A model generated the notes under the pieces. The model was not told where the DNA came from, ran no database searches, and saw nothing but the letters and a program-made list of their open reading frames with translations. A program made the position numbers and the translations under genes. Below are positions 21,255-24,686 of a stretch of 24,686 nt of DNA, piece by piece. The stretch comes from a virus: positions 1-24,686 of the IMG/VR virus record IMGVR_UViG_3300042691_009174. One strand, written 5' to 3'. Numbering within the stretch: the stretch's first letter is position 1; each line of letters opens with the position of its first letter.

Positions 21255-21623
21255 ATGGAAAAAAGTATGTTAATAGTTAAGTCCGAATGGAACGGCGATC
21301 AAAGTTTTAGAATGATTCCCATACATAAAGACTGTCCATATGTAGAATGTATTTTTGATCCTAAGTCAAAGATGTTGGCTGTTATAGGAAATACTCGTAA
21401 GAATGTATTTCATATGATACCTAAACTTGATGATAATGGCGATGTAGTAATGAAGAAAGTTAAAACTGACGCTAGCAAACCTTACAAAGAGGAACGTCGT
21501 ACGGTTGAAACTTTTCAAGAATACTATATTACCGAAAAGGATGAAATTGTAAACTTTACACACATGTTTGCAACTAATCCTTTGGATGCGAATCCCTTCT
21601 TGTTAGCCGAGAAGGAGCAGTGA
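21255..21623 (+). CDS. hypothetical protein before a terminator
   Basis: A 122-residue, beta-rich protein. Segments are MLIVKSEWNGDQSFRMIPIH, CPYVECIFDPKSKMLAVIGN, VFHMIPKLDDNGD, and ERRTVETFQEYYITEKDEIV near the end. The strand-rich design with FDPxSKMLxV and FHMIPKLDDNGD looks conserved, but I do not know a family name. It ends 20 bases before a strong hairpin terminator, so it is the last gene of the primase-to-here transcript. Confidence 0.78.
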   Translation: MEKSMLIVKSEWNGDQSFRMIPIHKDCPYVECIFDPKSKMLAVIGNTRKNVFHMIPKLDDNGDVVMKKVKTDASKPYKEERRTVETFQEYYITEKDEIVNFTHMFATNPLDANPFLLAEKEQ

Positions 21624-21641
21624 ATATTTGATTTAGCAGAG

Positions 21642-21666
21642 AGGGGGGAGTCTATCCCCCTTTTTT
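21642..21666. terminator. hairpin terminator
   Basis: AGGGGG (21642-21647) pairs with CCCCCT (21656-21661), followed by a T-run (21661-21666). It closes the transcript that ends with the gene at 21623 and leaves 43 nt before the polymerase ATG at 21710. Confidence 0.88.
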
Positions 21667-21709
21667 GTTTTTAACTAAACAGGGGGAACAGCTTAACTGA
21701 ACAAACTAT

Positions 21710-23707
21710 ATGAGTCAATCACATTACGTTATGGATTACGAGACTCTCATCAACATGTTTGGTGCAGTGTTTCAGCATTACAAAACCGGAGAAACAAAAC
21801 AGTTTGTAGTGCATAGGCTTAGAAATGATTTTTCTGAGCTCTTAGATTTTTTAATTCAAAACAGAGACGAACAAGAATGGCATATAAGTTATAACGGATT
21901 AAACTTTGACGCACAGATAACCGAGTTTATACTAAGAAATGCTGATGAGCTTATCAATGAAGATCCATTAACAATAGCTACAAATATTTACAATTTTTCA
22001 CAAAGTGTTATAGAAAGAACAAGCAATAATGAGTTTCCTCCTTTTGCACCTCATGAGTTATCAATTCCACAAATTGACGTATTTAAATTAAACCACTGGG
22101 ACAATCCTGCTAAAAGATCGAGCTTGAAGTGGATTCAGTATAGTATGGATTGGAAGAATATCCAAGAAATGCCTATACATCATAGTACATATATACATAC
22201 ACTGTCTCAGATAAATGAGATCATGTCGTATTGTGTTAATGACGTAGAGTCCTGCAAACAAGTCATGAACCTTAGTAAGGATCAGATTAAATTACGTAAG
22301 AGCTTAACTGAAGAATATTCTATAAATCTTTTTAGTGCTTCCGAGCCCAAAATTGCGAAGGAATTATTTCTAATGTTTCTAAGTAAAAAAACGAGAACGA
22401 GTAAATCAGAGCTTAAGTCTTTAAGAACTATACGAGAAAAGATTTCAGTAAAAGATATCATTTTACCTTACATAAACTTTGAGACTAATGAGTTTAAACA
22501 AATACACGAAAAGTTTAAGGAGCTTATCATTGATACAAAATCTACTAAGGGTGGATTTAAATATTCACTTACACATAAAGGAGTTAGAACAGACTTTGGT
22601 TTAGGTGGTGTGCACGGTGCAAGATCTAGCGGTGTATACGAAAGCAAAGATGGAATGATCATAATGACGAGTGACGTCACTAGTTTTTATCCTAATCTTG
22701 CTATACGTAACAAATGGTCTCCAGCACACATACCTGTTAAAGAATTTTGTGAGCAATATGAATGGTTTTTTGATGAAAGAGTTAAGATACCTAAGAAAGA
22801 TCCTAAAAATTATGTATATAAAATTATCCTGAATAGCACTTACGGTTTGAGCAATGATGAAAATAGCTTTTTGTATGATCCAGAATTTACAATGCGTATT
22901 ACTATCAACGGTCAATTGAGCTTAACTATGTTGTATGAAATGCTAAGTATAGGTATACCCGGTTCTATTCCGTTAATGCAAAACACCGATGGTTTAGAAA
23001 TGTTGATACCTTCTGGTATGAAAGACAAGTATATGGAAATATGTAAGAAATGGGAGCAGATTACAAGTTTACAATTAGAGCACGGCGAGTATTCTAAAAT
23101 AATGCTAGCAGACGTAAATAACTATATAGCTGTTAATAAAGAAAAAGAAGTTACTAAAGAAGAGTATGAGAAGCTTAAGCAAGAAACACCACATTATATT
23201 TACAGAGAAGACGCCGGTAAGTATTATTATTCATCCACAAAGTGTAAAGGCAGATTTGAGTTCTCAGATTTAGCTTTACATAAAAACAAAAGTTTTCTGA
23301 TTATACCTAAAGCTGTATACAACTATTTTGTTTTTGGGACCATCCCTGAAATGTACCTAGCAAAAAATCGAAATATATTTGATTACTGCGGAGGCGCTAA
23401 AGCAAAAGGTGAATGGCATTTTGTAGAAGAATGTCTAATAAATGGCGTTTTAGAACTCAGAAAACTTCAAGGTATTGTTCGTTACTATATATCTAACCAG
23501 GGTTGTAAGATCATGAAACAAAATAAGATGGACGGTAGAAACTTTCAGCTACAAGCTGGATCGTGGAAACAGACTATTTATAATGTAGCTGATGAAAAGC
23601 CTTGGGGAGAAAGACAGGTAAATGAAGATTATTATCTACAAAATATTTATAAAATGATAGAATCTGTAGAAAAGAAAAAATTAACTAACCAATTAACATT
23701 ATTCTGA
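21710..23707 (+). CDS. DNA polymerase, family B, with 3'-5' exonuclease
   Basis: A 665-residue polymerase. The exonuclease domain has all three motifs: MDYET (D9, E11), SYNGLNFDA (N62, D67) and YCVNDVES (Y174, D178). The polymerase domain has motif A SDVTSFYPNL (D322), the helix KIILNSTYG (371-379) and motif C QNTDGLE with D427; the first Asp of the usual DTD is Asn. The fingers between motifs A and B are short. This matches the compact family-B enzymes of crAss-like and similar phages rather than the large T4 type. I see no terminal protein gene, so protein priming is not implied. It has its own short leader after a terminator. Confidence 0.94.
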   Translation: MSQSHYVMDYETLINMFGAVFQHYKTGETKQFVVHRLRNDFSELLDFLIQNRDEQEWHISYNGLNFDAQITEFILRNADELINEDPLTIATNIYNFSQSVIERTSNNEFPPFAPHELSIPQIDVFKLNHWDNPAKRSSLKWIQYSMDWKNIQEMPIHHSTYIHTLSQINEIMSYCVNDVESCKQVMNLSKDQIKLRKSLTEEYSINLFSASEPKIAKELFLMFLSKKTRTSKSELKSLRTIREKISVKDIILPYINFETNEFKQIHEKFKELIIDTKSTKGGFKYSLTHKGVRTDFGLGGVHGARSSGVYESKDGMIIMTSDVTSFYPNLAIRNKWSPAHIPVKEFCEQYEWFFDERVKIPKKDPKNYVYKIILNSTYGLSNDENSFLYDPEFTMRITINGQLSLTMLYEMLSIGIPGSIPLMQNTDGLEMLIPSGMKDKYMEICKKWEQITSLQLEHGEYSKIMLADVNNYIAVNKEKEVTKEEYEKLKQETPHYIYREDAGKYYYSSTKCKGRFEFSDLALHKNKSFLIIPKAVYNYFVFGTIPEMYLAKNRNIFDYCGGAKAKGEWHFVEECLINGVLELRKLQGIVRYYISNQGCKIMKQNKMDGRNFQLQAGSWKQTIYNVADEKPWGERQVNEDYYLQNIYKMIESVEKKKLTNQLTLF

Positions 23708-24093
23708 TGACACAAAAAGATTTTACAGAAAAAATTGTAAATAAACGTATAGAGAGTATATCAAGCTCTCTAATTAAAAAAAATAATGAGTACGCTAGTA
23801 TAGGAGACGTATTTGAAGCCTTTAAAGCAGGTGCTCGTTTAAGTTTACATGATACAAAAGAAGCAGTAGCTTGGGAGTTTATGGTAAAGCATTTACAAAG
23901 TATACAACAAATTGTAAGTAACTACGAGAATAATAAAAAACTACCTGATGTATTATTACTTGAAGAAAAGTTTGGAGACGCGATTAATTACTTAATTTTG
24001 CTAGAGGGAATGTTTAAAGAAAATATAGAAGCAATCTATAGAGAAGAAGATCCCCGTATCGATAAAATTAAATACAATTATATATCAAGATGA
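23707..24093 (+). CDS. DUF1599/Nmad1-like all-alpha protein
   Basis: A 128-residue helical protein. The pattern SSLIKKNNEYASIGDVFEAF, KAGARLSLHDTKEAVAWEFM, VKHLQSIQQIV and EEKFGDAINYLILLEGMFKE fits the DUF1599 family (nucleotide modification associated domain 1), a MazG-like all-alpha fold widespread in phages. The family is linked by context to modified or imbalanced nucleotides; activity is not proven. It shares one base with the polymerase stop (TGATG). The neighbour downstream is MazG-like, so the pair may act together on nucleotide pools. Confidence 0.72.
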   Translation: MTQKDFTEKIVNKRIESISSSLIKKNNEYASIGDVFEAFKAGARLSLHDTKEAVAWEFMVKHLQSIQQIVSNYENNKKLPDVLLLEEKFGDAINYLILLEGMFKENIEAIYREEDPRIDKIKYNYISR

Positions 24094-24533
24094 AAAAAGA
24101 AATTCAAGCGGTTCAAGAATGGTGTGCTATTACTGAAGTAAATACAAGCTCTACACCTAGAGTACTTGATAATAACAGAGCATATCTACGGTTTCTTTTA
24201 ATGAAAGAAGAAAACGAAGAGTATATGGAAGCAGCTAGTAAAGAAGATCCTGTAGAAATAGCAGACGCCCTAGGAGATATGTTATACATTCTCCTAGGTA
24301 CTGCTATTGAGCATGGCATGCAAGATTATTTAGCTGATGTATTCCATGAAATACACCGTAGTAATATGTCCAAAATGGATGAAAACGGTAAACCTATTCT
24401 TAGAGAAGACGGTAAAATTCTCAAGGGACCTAATTATTTTAAACCAAATATAAAACAAATTCTATATGAAAGAGAAAAAGGGAAGTATTCAGATTCACGA
24501 CCTGAAGAGCAGGGTGAGGAAAGAGGGTACTAG
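24090..24533 (+). CDS. MazG-like nucleotide pyrophosphohydrolase
   Basis: A 147-residue protein with the all-alpha pyrophosphatase core: FLLMKEENEEYMEAASKED (31-49) gives the EExxE helix, and PVEIADALGDMLYILLGTAI gives the ExxD helix. Then DVFHEIHRSNMSKMDENGKP and a conserved DGKILKGPNYFKP tail follow, which is common in phage phosphoribosyl-ATP-pyrophosphohydrolase-like proteins. It would hydrolyse a nucleoside triphosphate, perhaps dUTP or a modified dNTP; the substrate is not known. Beginning overlaps the preceding stop (ATGA). The end (PEEQGEERGY) is encoded in overlap with the next frame. Confidence 0.82.
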   Translation: MKKEIQAVQEWCAITEVNTSSTPRVLDNNRAYLRFLLMKEENEEYMEAASKEDPVEIADALGDMLYILLGTAIEHGMQDYLADVFHEIHRSNMSKMDENGKPILREDGKILKGPNYFKPNIKQILYEREKGKYSDSRPEEQGEERGY

Positions 24534-24686
24534 AGTTACTGTATCAGGTTATATTGTAAAAACAATTAACAAAACAGGAAAAATAGTTACATGCTCTGAT
24601 TTATTTTCAGATGTAAAAAAGGTTAAAGCCTATATATCTGATATGAATGAACTTTGGAATAGAGGATCAGACAGTATTACTCCAGC
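24466..24686 (+). CDS. hypothetical protein, 3' truncated by window edge
   Basis: An open frame from ATG 24466 runs off the window without a stop (73 codons). The protein starts MKEKKGSIQIHDLKSRVRKE and continues GTRVTVSGYIVKTINKTGKI and VTCSDLFSDVKKVKAYISDM. It overlaps the MazG-like gene by 68 nt; a GTG at 24514 would reduce this to 20 nt. The beta-rich RVTVSGYIVKTINKTGKIVT stretch looks like real protein. No family assigned because the rest is missing. Confidence 0.65.
   Translation, partial: MKEKKGSIQIHDLKSRVRKEGTRVTVSGYIVKTINKTGKIVTCSDLFSDVKKVKAYISDMNELWNRGSDSITP

Noticed and set aside
1-24686. Possible CRISPR array, insertion sequence, or integrase/attachment site.
   Set aside because: No regularly spaced repeats, transposase motifs or tyrosine/serine recombinase motifs are visible.
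1-24686. Stop-codon reassignment as in some crAss-like phages.
   Set aside because: TAG ends the gene at 5212 and the MazG-like gene at 24533, and no gene needs read-through of any stop.

Overview
The window looks like the early/replication part of a tailed double-stranded DNA phage genome infecting a member of the Bacteroidota. It is AT-rich and uses the standard code (TAA, TAG and TGA all end genes). Genes are tightly packed, with many ATGA/TAATG junctions, and almost none has a Shine-Dalgarno sequence. Two promoter candidates carry the Bacteroidota -7 element TAnnTTTG. The gene set (SF2/SNF2-like helicase, family-1 uracil-DNA glycosylase, DnaB-type helicase, Sak4-like ATPase, degenerate DnaG-type primase, RuvC-like resolvase, PD-(D/E)XK exonuclease, family-B polymerase) resembles crAss-like phages and related phages of Bacteroidota. 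No structural gene is present, so the exact group cannot be fixed here.

Layout. (1) 1-2908: small auxiliary genes (DUF6878-like, DUF6915-like), a spore-photoproduct-lyase-like radical SAM enzyme with its catalytic residues intact, a cyclic-phosphate-processing receiver-like protein, and a probable tRNA-Lys(UUU). (2) 2905-4144, minus strand: a metallophosphoesterase and a small partner. (3) 4188-8935: small unknown proteins, an HNH protein, an SF2 helicase and three small proteins, two of them membrane proteins. (4) 8841-9257, minus strand: one gene that overlaps its convergent neighbour by 95 nt. (5) 9282-13928: uracil-DNA glycosylase, a DnaA-domain-IV-like protein, a possible helicase loader, DnaB-type helicase, Sak4-like ATPase and a possible single-strand-binding protein, closed by a strong hairpin terminator. 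(6) 13990-21623: primase, RuvC, a four-gene cassette built around a HExxH/VWA protein and a MoxR-type AAA ATPase, the PD-(D/E)XK nuclease and two unknown proteins, closed by a second terminator. (7) 21710-24686: DNA polymerase B, two nucleotide-metabolism-type all-alpha proteins (Nmad1/DUF1599-like and MazG-like) and a gene cut by the window edge.

How they fit together. Regions 5-7 form a nearly complete replication and recombination set: origin or DNA recognition (DnaA-like), helicase loading, DnaB, primase, PolB, SSB, Sak4 annealing or recombination, an exonuclease and a junction resolvase. Uracil-DNA glycosylase and the photoproduct-lyase-like enzyme suggest investment in base-damage repair. 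The most unusual part is the MoxR/VWA/metallopeptidase-like cassette between RuvC and the exonuclease, whose two outer members I cannot assign to any family. There is no gene-free stretch over 300 bases; the largest gap (2463-2587) holds the tRNA.
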